A stretch of DNA of 64,000 nucleotides from the NCBI GenBank assembly GCA_004352715.1, contig SCFE01000100.1, forward strand, positions 1,478,475 through 1,542,474. Direction: 5' to 3'. This stretch comes from Hofstenia miamia. Lineage: Eukaryota; Xenacoelomorpha; Acoela. The position numbers and the translations under genes are program-made. Under the pieces are notes generated by a model. The model was not told the origin of the DNA, ran no database searches, and worked only from the letters and a program-made list of their open reading frames with translations. Below are positions 35,964 to 50,900 of the stretch, piece by piece (within the stretch, counting starts at the first letter, position 1; every line of letters begins with the position of its first letter).

Positions 35964-38900
35964 CTAAAAGAATGAATTGCCTTTAATAATATAACATAAA
36001 TGAATGTAAGTATATACGAAAATAGTGAATACGAAAGTGGTTAATTTAACACGATGTGTGTTACTACAGAGATCACAACCAGATTGAGAAACAAATTGAC
36101 ATAATTTCTAAATTGTTGAATTAACAAATTTATAGTCTTAAAAAATACCTTATTCAAAATTAAAGTAACCTCAATGAAGTTTCAAAAGGGAGGATAAACC
36201 TTTTGTACAAATATTTAGTTCCGTACGAAAATTGTGAATTGAAAGTTAAGACGATCATGTCATTTTAAAAGAGACATAAACGTGTAACAAAAACCAATAA
36301 AGTTTAAAATAAAACTGTTTCAATTCAAAAATTTGTATGTTGTATCGGATATGCAATTCACTGGTTGGGTCGATTTCCCAGTATTATTTATTTCAAATCA
36401 AATAAATCAAATGGGAGTTTCCTAGCAAGTGCATAATACATGAAAAGTGTTATTAAAAAAGCAATACAATAAACCTCACACAAATCGCATGGAATGGGAC
36501 TTTTACCAGAGGGATAAAAAATCATGTTTAGAACGTTAGAACAATGACAGAGTAAAAATATTGTGTTTACTTTAGCATTTATATATCAAAAAAGTAGAAC
36601 ATATATGCACTAGAGAGTGATATCGGATAACTTATTAAAACCGATCCGATTTCGGGTTTCGGGTGGGATTGGGTCGGATTAGGTTGTAAAGCTTAGATTG
36701 ATTGATTAAAAAGTTACTTATGTTAATCACCATTTGATTTGAGAAAGACCAAATCCTTTAAGTAATGCCAATGAATGAGTGTTTCTCATTGTTTGTTTGG
36801 AGAGGAATTTTTGCCGTTTCGGGTAGGGTAGGATCAGGTTTGAGTCGAGGCTAAACCAGTGGCACGTTTAGGGCGGTCACCCTCTTTTTGTGGCCAGCTG
36901 CGAACACATATAAAAAATGTTCTCTTTTCCTCAGAAATGAAAATTTTTAACTTTAATTCAAGATTTTATCATTTGATTTACTTCTAAAAACAGACGATTG
37001 CATTTTGTGTAAGCTTACTTTTGTTCAAAAAAGATTTTTTTTAAATTTTTTTAGCCCCTCCTCCCCCCTCTTAAAAATCCTAAGCGCGCCACTGGGATAA
37101 ACTCATACTGTCTCTTTCTAATATGCACCTCCAGGAAATGTGTTGATACTTAAATTGTTTCTCAACATCGAGTTAAGTTTTTTCTGACTTATGTAATCGA
37201 AATGAAAAAATATATTTATATATTTAACTTTACCAGGATATCTAAAGACGAAAGCTTGAGAGTAGATGATTTTCAAATGACCGATTAACCGATTAATCGA
37301 GGCGATTAATGAAAATAAAAGTCCCCGCCCTAGCAAAATCCCCATGATTAAGAGAATATGAAGTGTAAAGAATATTATTTTATTATTTATTGATTTTTAG
37401 TTAAAATGCGGCGATGTAGTCGTAACTTTTTATCTACATTAAGACAAATTTGAAACCTTATATAAAGAAATCTAACATTCGATACATACATCTATTTTAG
37501 TGAATTACTATAAAATGAGGTGATTTTTTATATAAATGACAAAACCTCTCAACAATTCGATTGCTTAAAGAAATTTCCTTTCCAGACATTAGACCAATAG
37601 TGTGACATTACAGTTAATAAGATCACAGATGTTCATTTATAGAAGTTTTACAACGAGTATAGAATTTATGATATTAATAAATATTGATTATAAAACTATG
37701 AGTAGAAAACAACAGGTGAACATATAAGGGATTTAACCGAATTCAGCTGCTGGAAAAAGCTTAATTGATTATTATTAAGAAATTTATTAAAATTTACTCA
37801 GATTTAATTCTTTGACTAAATTGGACATTGCATAAGTTACGCCATCTGCTGCAGTGAGTAGGTCATTGTAACCAAGTTTGGAATTGGCAGGCATTGAAAA
37901 TTGACGATTAAAGCGAGAATCCAACACATGATCCGACGTGAGGCTACCACCTGATGACGTCACACTATTGTTTTGGTAAGCTAAAATGGAAAACTTAAGC
38001 AACTAGACAATGAGTTGCAAATCTACTGAATACCCTGAAGCCAAAAAGTTTTGGAATAACTTTTACATTGACAAAACTGATCACTAAACTCTAATTGGAA
38101 CCACTGAAACACCAAATTTTACATACATGTTTAAATGTAAATTAGTTTTTAAAAATAGTATAAGTTAAGTATTCTCATTGAAACGCATGGATTATAATCG
38201 ATAAGAAATGTATGTTGTGTTCAAAGTTATACAGAAACGTACCCACGATTAAGTGGATTGATTAACAAACCTGCAATATATTGTAAAAAATATTTCCATA
38301 AATTGTTTTTCAAACAAAAAACTCAAGGGCATGGATTATAATCGATAAGAAATGTATGTTGTGTTCAAAGTTATACAGAAACGTACCCACGAATAAGTGG
38401 ATTGATTAACAAACCTGCAATATATTGTAAAAAATGTTTCCATAAATTGTTTTTCAAACAAAAAACTCAAGTTTGGAGTCATGCCACCCCGTTGCGTAAA
38501 CTATTTAATGATTTTAATGATGAACACTTATAATTGGCAGATCTGTTCAAATGATTTTTGACAAATTGAACTTAGTAATCTTAGGATATTGTTGTGGAAC
38601 AAATAATCACATTGATTTGTCTGACGTAAGCCTTTTTGCTTAGCTTAGGATCATTTCTTCTTTTAACATGATGTGCCTTACTTGAGCATGAAACTAGAAG
38701 TTTCATTTTTCTATTTGTTTATGTTTACCCGATAATCTTGAAATAACACACATTTTACAATTGCTCCACACTAAGCTTACATAAACTTAATATTGGATTC
38801 AATTAAAAACCATTGAACTGATTTTCAAAAAAAAGGTATGCTAAATGACTCTAAATGCACAACACTGCTTGTATAATATATGTCATACAAATTCAGAACG

Positions 38901-41900
38901 GAAGAACTTTTCATGTTTAAAACTGACAGGAACTATTCCTGGAAACAGAAAATGTGAACATTTTCTTCCTGATACTAAACATGAAGAGGTGTCGCTTTGT
39001 TATTCAGCTAAGCATGGCATAATGGAGATAGAGACATTAGAGCATGCAAATGGCAAATAGAGGTGAAATTGAATAGAAAATAGAGTGTTAATAGTTGAAT
39101 GGCTGAATGAGAGATCGAATGACTAGAAATTCATTGGAAGTTAAAATGAGATAGATGAAAATTATAAATTAAATTATCAAACGAAATTCAATACACAGTC
39201 TACTGTTAAGAAAAATTAATTCGTGAATAATAATGCACTTCGAAATATAGAGGATGAAAACGCAATTTTACCTGGTTGCACACTATTGGATTGGGGACTG
39301 GTGCGACTGTATGTATGAGGGCTAGCTGGTTTATGGGCGGGTTTTTGCGAAGGAAACGAGGTCTTCTGTTGGAAGTTTTGTGATGTGGGGTGCTGGAGAT
39401 TGGTTCGCAAAAGACGCATGAGGCTTTCTAGCTGCACCATTAATTCACGTCGACTATCCTAAATGATGAGCTGATACAAGAGAAAAGCTAACAAACGTGC
39501 TCTTTACACCAATATATAATTCTTGTGTTACGGTATTTTATCGATAATTACTAACTGCCAACATTTGAATTCTGAAAAATAGTAATTCTAACAAAAATTG
39601 TTTATGTGGTTTATTACAAAAATGAACATGTTCCATCCATGGATTTCTAAAGAAATCCATGTCCCATTATAACTTATTCTCATCAAAAATTTTCGAATTA
39701 ATGCCTAATTTAGTCCCTTCACCTCGGAATGAGGGTCTCTCTAGAGATGATTCAGACCTGCAAATAAATATAAAATAAATAAGGAGATCAATACAAATCA
39801 TCAATAGATGTTATAATGATGCAAGATGTATCTTTTAATATTGTATACTGATGTAAACTAACTATAGAATCAGCAACACTTATTTATTTTAAATCCTAGC
39901 ATACGTCTCTTCTCAAAATGCTTTTTAAACAAGAAATGGATGAATTTTTGTAGAGGAATTATTTATAGAAATATTGATTGAAAAATAACAATATTTGAAA
40001 AAGAAAATTGAGGATTATAATTTCATCTTGAAACGAGGGCTATTCTATCCCCTGTGAATTCATATATTTTTCGACTTGAAATAGAATTTTAATAGACTTT
40101 GATTTTGAAAAATATGTACATGCGTATAGCTATGGCCTTACTAAGATAACAAACAAGTTTTGAGACGACAAATTTGTGAAAAACGGTCCCAAATACATTA
40201 CTGTAAAAGTAGTTATAAAAGCAATGATTCGTTTTGGTGTATTGAATGGCTGCAATTGTGAGTTTGACATAGAATCGGAAACAATTTAGGAAGAATTCAC
40301 CAATGGTCTACCCAATTAATACCCATTTGAAATTAAAAAATAGATATTTGAGGAACTAGTAAAATGTATTTTCAAGTAATCCTAATGCAATATCAATACA
40401 ATATCCATGAATGAACTTATTAATACCCGCTACTTCATTAAAGAAAACCCAAGCATATTGAAATAAACAAGATATGACAAGTATAAAATAGAAGCCCTTC
40501 AAACCTGGAGTGAAGACATGCGTATTTCTAGTTCTTCTTTGCGTTGACGAAGTAAACGGAGCTCTGCAAGGAGGCTGGGATTGTTTCTTTGCTGTGAACT
40601 TGTACAGAGACTCATGCGGTTGTTTTCTTCCTGCTCTTGTTTCAACTTAGCTATTTCGCGCATGATCTCCCTAAATACCAACTGTCAAGTGGGAGTGCAG
40701 AAACCACTTTAAGAAAGCAATTATAAAAACAATTCAACTGTCACTAACACTGCGCAGGGGAATGGATACCGTGCAGAAGAATTTTAAAAACTCTTTACCT
40801 CAATAAGAAAGGTTATTTAAGCCAACCAACGTGAAGGAAATTAAATGAACGCGATAAATACAAAACTTCTGTTAATTGAATATGATCTCAAGTCACAGAA
40901 TGAATATACAACCGTTCCATTTCTTCTTCTGCTGGTGGATTAAGCAACGAAGTAAAATTAATTGAAGGATTTATATAAATGAAGAATTATGAAGTATAGA
41001 TTTCGATGGCAAACTATCACTACTGAAAAAACCTCAGATCAGTTTTTCCAAGGTGCACACCCCCATTTCCAAAAATACTAAAACATTTACACAAACAATT
41101 AAACATTTTTTATACTAAATTTCTAGAATTGTCGTTTTCTATCAATAAATCCTTTTCGGACATCGATGCTTTGTTATCATTAATTCAGGCTTTATGCCTT
41201 ATGTAGATTAAATAAACAAATATCAACACTTGGATACATCAATGATTATTTGTTCATTTTAAATATCTCAGCAACAAAGCAACAGAGACATATGTGTCCC
41301 ATTGAAATAAATATAAGAGTTTCTAATATTATTTACAGAGAATGGCTATATTTAGGTAAACAAATTTAGAACTCAACAAGTTTCTAAACAATTACAATAA
41401 GATATTTCAAAGGTGAATAGTTAACATGTTGGAAACTCTGAAATTTCAAGTTGATTAGAAAAACCCAGAGTATAAGTTGCGGAGCAAAACACAAATTAGT
41501 AATAAGCTTCATGTAAATATTCGAATTTTTAGACGAATTGAGCCAACATATTTTTCTCTTCAATTTTTTTATCCTCAAAAAAATCATTTTTGAGGATATA
41601 ACAAAAAAGACCAGTAATGAGTTTTAATTGACAGTTGGTGTACAACAATTTATTAAAGTTCAATCTTTGTAATTAAAATCTTATTCAGAACCTGACAATA
41701 ATTCGATAAAAGTGCTACAAATACTATTTGAAAAATACCAAAATAAAATTACTAAAAAACCCAAATTGAAACTTTTATGGATATATCAGCATACATATGG
41801 ATCGAGGTTTCAAACAACAATAAAGACTAGAAAAGTTTTTTCGCTAAACATTAGCTAAATTGCTTTACAGCTTCCAGGTGCGTTTAATAAAGTACTACAC

Positions 41901-44900
41901 TGCTCCGAAATGCGTAGGAAAAGAATGGAAAATAGAAGTGTTAAACGCATAAATAAAATTGTTCTCCATATTCAATTTAAAAATGAAAATGAATAAATGA
42001 GTAAAGAAATCACTATAAAATTCCAATTGGGAAGAGACGTTAAAACAAACCTGTTCTTCTTTTCTAACTCAGCTAAAACTTCACGCTGGTGTCGATTGGA
42101 GTCAATAGACATATTGCTCTGATTTGAGATTCCTTTGCCCATCTAAATTATAACCTTTTGAAAATATTTAGGCGTGCAAAAAACATTATTTGTTCTCATT
42201 TGAAGAGTACGAAAAGACCAATAAGCGTCACATGTTTTTGATTTTGAGAAAATTGAATTTGAATATTTGAAAGAACTTCAAATATACAACAAATATGAAA
42301 GAATTTGAAACTACTAGACAAAGTTGATTGCTTGTCAAAGTAAACATGAAGTTATTACTGATTGGATAAATATTATCATGTGACTTGATATTAAACATTT
42401 TTGTCTGAAACCTTCTTACAATGATCATTTTGAACATATATTTCATTTCTTTCAGGTTACTAAGAGGATATTAATGACTTAAACTTCTCAATCTGGACAT
42501 TGCGACATACCTTTAGACCAAGGTGAACTTCATGGGCAAAGCAACTAATTTTTTTAGCAAACTGTGTATTTAATGGCTTAGGCTCGGCAGTCTGTATATT
42601 TCAAGTTGAATAGTAAAATTCAAAAACTTAAATAAAGTAATAATTGAAATTTGAATCAGAAAATTAAAAGGAATTATATGTTTAATCAAATGAACACTTG
42701 TTCGAAAACAAAATTTTATAATAAATTTAGATCTTGATATGAGAGATTTGTGGGCCATGTATTTTAGGTTTGCTTCTTATATTAGGGCTATCGGATTAGC
42801 ATCAGTTCCGGTCTTGATACCCTACAGTAGCGTCTCTGTGGAAATAACTGTTCTAGAAATATATTTCATTTATAATTAACCAGTATGCTGTAGCATTGCC
42901 TCCCTAGACATATCCTTCTATTAGTGTTCATTTCTAGGTTTCCTTTAAAAAAGTCTTCACTTTTTGATAATCAGTGTAAAAACAGAATAAAGCACAGTCA
43001 ACTTTGGGTATTGAAATATTTTGTTTACTCGAATAAATCAAAAGTTCACCTAATAATTACACTTAAGTTGTTGGTTTTAGAATATTCGAATATTAAAATT
43101 TTTAATGCGTTTCTAGAGTATCTGATTAAACGAAGTAAACTGTATATCTTAATTGAATGCAGAACAATAATAGTCGATCAGAGACCAGAAGACAATGATA
43201 CTTTATGTTACAATGAGACATAAAATGTCAAAAATTGAAATGGTCTACTGCTCTCAATATCTGTCAATACTTGGTTAGAAGCAGAATTGAGTATCATTAA
43301 CTGTATACTCAATTCCACTGAGCCAAAATTATATCCTGAGGAACAAAAACAAATTTGGATAAATGATCAGCAAAATTTACGTGACAAGCAATAAATCGTT
43401 AAAATGACTTATGAGTCAGTAGGCAATGCAATAGTATTGTCCATAAGAAAAAACTCATTAGTTTTTCGGGCCAGTTCACCAAATTAACGCTACATTAGTA
43501 CATTAGTGCTACTTTCAATTACAACAAATAAATATACAAACCGAAAAAATTATAAACAAAATTAACTAAGCTTCTCGTTTTGAATGTTTATTTGGTAATT
43601 ACAAAATTTTAAGTATTGAGGTAGGAACCAAGGCACACTTCAAACATCAGTGGACATTTGAGAAAATTCAGCAGGTTTTTCAACAGAATTGTAAATTGAA
43701 ATATTTTGAAATATCTAACACAGAAGTTATTAAATTGTCATTCTCTCCATATGGCGGCATGGCTTTGAATAGACCACTACTTCGTTTCGACAAATAAAAG
43801 AAAAGATAATTCAATTATAATATATTTAACAAAATTGAAAAAGTTCTACATTGCTTTAATTCTTTAATGCATACACAATTTAAATTTAGCTGGAATAATA
43901 CATACTATACCGCACAGCAATTGCTCAAAAAATTGAAGTCCTTTTCAAACCACCACCAAATTTTTTAAATAAAGTAAAGATTGTGAGAAAGTCTCCATAC
44001 ATGAAAACCTCATTTGGTTAAAACAATTTTCAATACTATCCAAAACTAAATTTGCATAATTATATTCGAAAAACATATGATGCCAAGCCTTGGAGGCATT
44101 ACAAGGGATTGAATGAAACGTAAGTCATAATTGGTGCAAAATACAAATCATAGACCAGGGTGGACACATTTGAAAGTTGAAATTAAGTAAGAAAACATTG
44201 CTTTGACATATTGCTCAAACCATTTAAAAAACATTCACAATTCTAATTATTCAAAGAGGACATGCAAACTTTAGCAGAAAATGCTTAAATTAATATCTAT
44301 CAATAAAGTCTCTATTGCATTTTGTTGATTCATATTTTTACAGTACATTTGATGATTTATGCATACTTTAACGATGTTCAATCTACATGAAGACAACTAC
44401 CACTGAATACAGCGAATCCTCGTGAGATAAAAGCACTTACAGTAGGGAAAATCACTTGAAACGATAAATTATTTTTAGAAATTGATTAATATATTTTGGA
44501 AACACGAAATATTGAATTACCATTTGTTTTTTGTGTGTAAACATTTTATCTGTTCTATCGGCATTTGATAAACAAGGTGTCTTTATTTACAAAATTTTAC
44601 TCATTAATTTCAAATATTAAATAACTTATACAATAAATGTGTGGTTTTCTATGAAACTTTATTTGTTTCAAGTAATTTTTGCCCCTACTGTGAATGCCAA
44701 CATATTAAACTAAGACTATCACCTTAATCATGTGGAGGAACGTATTCATTGTGAAATAAGAATGATGGAAAAATCATCCCAGTGAAAATTAAAGCATAAA
44801 TAGTATCCAGATGGACTTCAACAAAGCTGGTCATGAGTCATTGAACAACGAGTAGTGTACATTTCTCTGTTGTTGTTTTCATTAATGTTTTATTTAGAGA

Positions 44901-47900
44901 ATGCAATTATTATTTCTTAAGGAAATAACTGTATATTGTTTACTTTTTTCCATTTCTTAGTGAGCACTGTTCTATTGAAGTTAGGGGATGAGTAGTATTC
45001 GAAGTTTTTGTTCATTTTAGAACGTCGAACCTGAACATATTTAAGTTCAGATCAAAATATGTGTTTAATGTAAGATACTAACGTCTAAGACACTAAATAT
45101 CTCTTGATGAAACAAAATAAATAAGTTTATGATTGCTACTGACTAAATAAGCAAATGACATACCAAGGAGTTGAGTGTTTCTTGGGCCAGACGAGCGGAG
45201 TATCGTGCAATGAGTCGGTGCTCATCGTCCATTTTAGTGGCATCCAACTGCTCGTTAAGTCTAAAAATATCATCATCTGCCATGTAAACCTTTAAACAAA
45301 ATCTACTTAATAAATTATGGAGGCATATTTGAAATGCAATAAATTGCATTACACTCGTTAATTATTAAATATGAAAATTGAGAGAAATATTAATTTGAGA
45401 ATCATGTCTCTAATAAAATGCGGAGCTCAAATACTATCGGTTTCACATCAAATAGAAAAGTGCTTAGCTGAAACTAGGTTGTTAGAAAAGCTTATCTTCA
45501 TGTTAATCAAGCTTCCAATGTATAATCTTCAACTCCCTCTCAAAATTAACATCTGCCTACGTGTTAATTTATGACAAGCCATATTAAATTTGAAAAATAA
45601 TTCGAAAACATTAGAATACATGCATATTGTAATACTGAAAATAATGTTTGAAAAAACTAGCAGAAATTAAAATTTCAATTACAAGTCGAAGATACAATAA
45701 GTAAATTTGGCAATACTAATACTGTTCAAGTTTCGGTGACTTGTGATAAACATTAAATTAAATTTTCAAAAATTTCGACATGCTCAACGTTTATGACAAA
45801 CTTGTTTTCACACCATCTACTACAGTAGATTCAAATTCTCAAAAATTCGGTTGTAAATTGAAATTTTAACATCGTTTCTATTAGCTTGAGAATAGTTGTT
45901 TTCAAGAAATTTCCTATTGGAACCAGATCATAACCAAGGGTGAATGGATGGAGAACAGTGCACGACAACGAGCATGGTGTACTTTCAGGAAGTTCTCAAA
46001 ATAAATTCTCAGAATTTTGTCAAAAGTTTTCTGCAGGTAGCAGTGTTGTTTGAGCATATCAATCGACGGATAGTAGTATCTTTGTAACTACATGACGACT
46101 ATAATCATTTTTATAAAATTTGCTAGTTGTATCTAGAAGCAGAAACCCACAAGACCGATTCCTGTGAGGACATAAAAAGAAATCTCATTGATTTTTTGAT
46201 GAAACCGATTGCTGTAGCTGCATCAATTAGGGTTAAGCTTTTACAACTCCTGAATAATACGTACAACATTTGTTCCAGAAATTCAATAAATGACAGTTTC
46301 TTCTTTCCCTCGAAGTAAAATAAACCTACCAGTTACCACATAGGTAAGGTTGTAGTTAGAAACGTTGTATGAAACAGCACAAATTTGTTCCCACTGGGTC
46401 TAAAAGGGATGAAAATATTTGCAATTACTAACAAGTGGATTATTTATGTATACTGCGTCTTGGAATCGATTTAATGATGCAGTTTGTTTCAAACATGAAT
46501 GTGAATAAAACAACACAGAGAATTAACAAATGCACCGCATTAAACATATTTTGCAACTATTAAATGAAAGAAAACCATTATTTATGCTGGTGAATCAGTT
46601 TGTATGTGATACTAATTATATTTAGAAAAGCTCTGCATTTCTCAAGAAACAAGACTATACAAATGGAAAAAAAATTATATTGAAAATTTTTTTTGCGTTT
46701 CTAACCGGCTAATTGTAAAGAAAAACAGGCAGCAATATAAATTTAGGTTACATATTTGGGCACTAATAAGAATGTCCTTGATCAAATTTTCAGCATGAAT
46801 TTTTTAAACCTCAACTAATAAAAGAATTCTTCTAATAAACAATAACAATGTTATCAGGATTGATAAGTATGGTGAGTTTCAATTTCTGAATAAATAAAGT
46901 GGAATATAAAATGTTCCATACATGAAAAAATGTAATTGGTACAAATAATTGGATATATTCTATTAATATAAAGGAGATTTCGAGTTAAAATATAGTACAA
47001 ACAAATGAAATCGAAGTTGATTTTTCAATTCTCTCTGACATCAGTCACTAAAATTCTAACCCAATTGTGCAGCTGATCAATGAACCCCATTTTTCACTTC
47101 ACACCCCTGAACACTTAGAAGCATTATTATTAGAGATGAATATTTAAGAGAATTGGAAACGAAAGTGAAATTCGCTTCCATTTGTGTTATTGCAAAATTC
47201 ATTATACTTAATTACTCTCTGCAGTATTCAAGGACGCAGCGCGTAGTTAGATTATTAAGCGGCTTTAACAAAAAGACTCCAACTGTAAGTCCGAGATGTA
47301 TGTCTGCCTATATCATTGAAGGGAAAATCCACTTATTAATAAATATAAACCCAATCTAATTAAGTCCCCATTTTCAAAGTAGATGTTTTCTAAAAACAAT
47401 TCATAAAAACAATTTATTCAGATGCTTACAAATGATGTTCTGTTTTATTAGTGAAAACACACAAATGGACGTTATCAGCAATTGAATCTTGGTCTTGTGT
47501 TGTGGAGAATGGTGTAAATGGTTTGTTTCCAGTACCTCTAGTAATATTGGTACTAATGCATGTAGTAACGAATTCTATGTCATCATTTGCTAACTTTTCT
47601 TACTTGAAATTTGGGAAAATCGATTCGAAGTAGATACCTACTGAGCAACTACTAAGCACTAGTAATATGTGTGCTAGTGATCGTATAAACTCAGTAGCAA
47701 GAAAATTCAAATGGAACGGAATAACTCTACTAATATATTTCATAAATTGAACTGATAATGTAAACAAGGATATGAATAGTAAAGATTGAATATCCTGCCA
47801 ACAACTAATAAATTAGTGTACTACAGAGCAAATGCACTTCCCTCAAACAAATAATAGAACTAACATTTCATGACTACGCCCACAATAATTTCAAGGAAGC

Positions 47901-50900
47901 AGTGTTTATTAAATATTCAGCATAAATATGACAAAGGAGTTAAATATGCAAAAGGCATTTAGACTGGCAAATAAGAGAGGAAATTTTGAAATTGAACTAC
48001 GTCATTTCATGGTACTTTTCCAAAAAGACAAATTTAAAAATTGCAATGCATTGCCGAAATTTATTGCAAAGAGTTCATATTAAAGATGGGTTTTTGGTTG
48101 TTAATTTTTTAAAAGGAACAAATGGCATTGTAGTAAAAAAAAAATAATAAAGACTTAGTTTGGAATAAATATAATAATTACATGTTCAGGAATATACTTA
48201 AAAAATTTATGTGAAAGAAGAAAAGTAATCTATTGTTAACATAAAGAATACATTTAAAAATTAAAATAAAATGTAAAAATAAGTGTCAACCATAGTAAAG
48301 CCTATTTGTAGAACCTGAAAATTCACTTGGATGCTGATTGACTGTTCTGGTTGTTTAGGGTTAGATCAAAATAATGATAAACCATATAGTAACATTTGCT
48401 TAAACCAGGTGTGTGCAGGATTATTTGTAAGAGAGCCACCTAAATAATTTTGAGCACATGGAGGGATAGATTGCCACCCATTTTGTTGCTCACGCTCATA
48501 ATAAACACGAATTTCGCCATATATACGCACAAACAAAACTAAAGTTGAATTAAAAAATTTAAATAAGACTTATCTTTAATTAGGTTTATTGGTCTGAAAA
48601 ATGATAATAGATTGTAATATATAGAAAGTTACCAATGGCCACCAGAAATCTTGGCTAGCCAGATTGTGGCCCGCCGGCAGCCAGCTGCACACCCCAGGTT
48701 TAAACTAACAGCAATGTATAAAATAAAAGATAAAATTAATTGAATGAAAAAACTAGAAAATAACTCTGAGTGCATTGGTTGAAATAGTTTGAGTGCATAA
48801 TTAGGATTTCGCATTTAATTAATCTTAATTATAGATGCGATTAAGCGTGCAGAGAAATTCAAATTTTAAATAAATATGGAAATGAAAGGTGTTAAAATGC
48901 TTTGTAGTAACAAAAAAACAGGTATTGCCGCATGAAAAGAGCTAATGAAAGAAAATGAGTAGAAGCTGAAGGGTGTACGATTAATTGAATTTGATTTATT
49001 CGATTTTAATGAACACTGCTATATATTGTGTGGAAATAATTCTAAAGTAAAGCATACACATTCGATCCTATGCATTTTCCTGCAGATACTGTAGGGTCTT
49101 TGAAAATAAATCGCAAGTAATTTATTAGGAGCATCCTTAGCTGTCTTACTGTTTATAACAAACAAGAAAATTTTAATATCGAGTAAAACTCTAAATTGTT
49201 TTCTGAGCTACCTAAGTAAGTATAATGCTGTAGACATTGAGGCTCAAGCAAGATTGTGCGAAGGAAGCGAAGCGCAAATTAATAGGAAATTAAAAGTTTT
49301 TAATTAGAGGATAATTTGGGAAGGAAATTATTTGCAGAAATTTATATTGTAATTGCACTAAATGCGAACAAAGTAAGTAATTACGGAGAAATATAGGCTA
49401 AGTCGAAATATGTAAAAGTATTCGTTGCCAAATAAATCAAATTTGTGGAGGTAATGAGTTCCAATCAGGCGGAACGAAATGCCGTCAACCTTTCAGCACG
49501 AACCATTATTGGGAAAACCGGGGAATTTAAATTTTCGTTTTCCACAAACAGATGGTAAATTCCGCTCAGGAACGTAGCCAAGGCAACATTAACATTTCAT
49601 TACTTCAACTCAATTGACCAAATGGTTGAGTAAAATGTAATATGACGAGGAATTTCGTTAGGAATAACCAACATGCTTTCAATAATATAACATTGTTGAC
49701 ATCAGTTTTCAGATAATCCGCCTGATACCGGTCTTTGTAATCAAATAAAATTAAATCCGCTTCGCAAATTCAAAGTGACCTAAAAACCTTTTATGAATTA
49801 TGAAGCAAGCAACGGGGGGGGGTTACTAGTAATTCCGGTTTTGTGAACTAGCCAACTTTGGCAACTGCATTGGTAATAAATTGGTCAAAACGAACCTTGC
49901 TTAAAAATTTTGTCCTCTTTTTTTATTTTTTGTTTAAATATGCTTTTTTATAGTTTTTTTTTAAACTATGACTAAAAAAACAAACAAGAAATTCAAAGAA
50001 AGCATAAGATTTTTAAGAAGTTATCAAGCTAAAACGAGCCGTATTGAAAGGTTCTGTTTAGCGAGTCGGGCCGAGCCATAGCCTACTATTGGTGTAGACG
50101 GTCATGGCCGAGTTAATATTTTCTAATAAAAATAGATTGTTTTTCAAAATTGCTTGATAGATATTAAAATAAACATATGCTAATAATATAGTTTAAAATT
50201 ACAAATCATCAATGTATTCATATGTTGAAAGCAAAAGATTGGTAAACGTATATATATATAATTTATATAATAAATTATAACGGAGATTGCACCAAAATAA
50301 TAAAATATTTAATACGCAGTTACAAGGCAAAAATCCTTTGAATTTATGGACATCAAAATATTCAGTAAAAAGCACACCGATTAAATGAATGTGTATTATT
50401 GGTTTAATATCGTGGCAATAATTTTCCAGGAAAATTCCCTTCTGCATATTAAATGAGGCATAATGGAAAAAGCGATGAGACGTTGGGGAATATTGTATAA
50501 ACCTGACTATGTTGAAATAAAATTTATGATTGTAAAGCGATATCAAAGAGAAATGAGCAATCTGCAAAAATAAATGGATCACTGCGAAGTTTTAATTTGA
50601 ACAATAATTTGATGCAGGCACGAATCGGCGTCGCAGCTCAAGGAAAAACGCCAACAATGGGACAATGCATTTATTGTTAAAATGATCAATTGATTCAACA
50701 TTGAACAGGACACACTTCTAATTATTATTAACGATTGATAAGAGAGAAAGGCACATGAAGTTTAACATGTCTTGTAGAAAATTGTGAAATAAAAAATATA
50801 AATTATTATTAGGAGTCTGGTATTAAATTTAAAATACTAATATAGTTTTTAATATAATTGATTTTTGTCTTTGAATTTAAGAGAAACTCATTGGTAGTAG

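Larger units (their letters stand above)
35964..37797 (-). other. Last dystrobrevin intron, containing two repeats
   Basis: AT-rich intron between exons F and the terminal exon. It holds a CGGGT word cluster (36640-36850) and a 238-bp hAT-type MITE (36857-37094). No further exon was recognised. Confidence 0.7.

Noticed and set aside
45261-45290. Longer version of dystrobrevin exon B starting at GTTTACATGG
   Set aside because: That acceptor would not match the two-base phase left by exon A. The acceptor at 45261 does, and gives the conserved reading.
47220-47270. Possible tRNA-like segment (GCGTAGTTAGATTATTAAGC)
   Set aside because: No T-loop GGTTCGA motif or acceptor-stem pairing at the expected distance.
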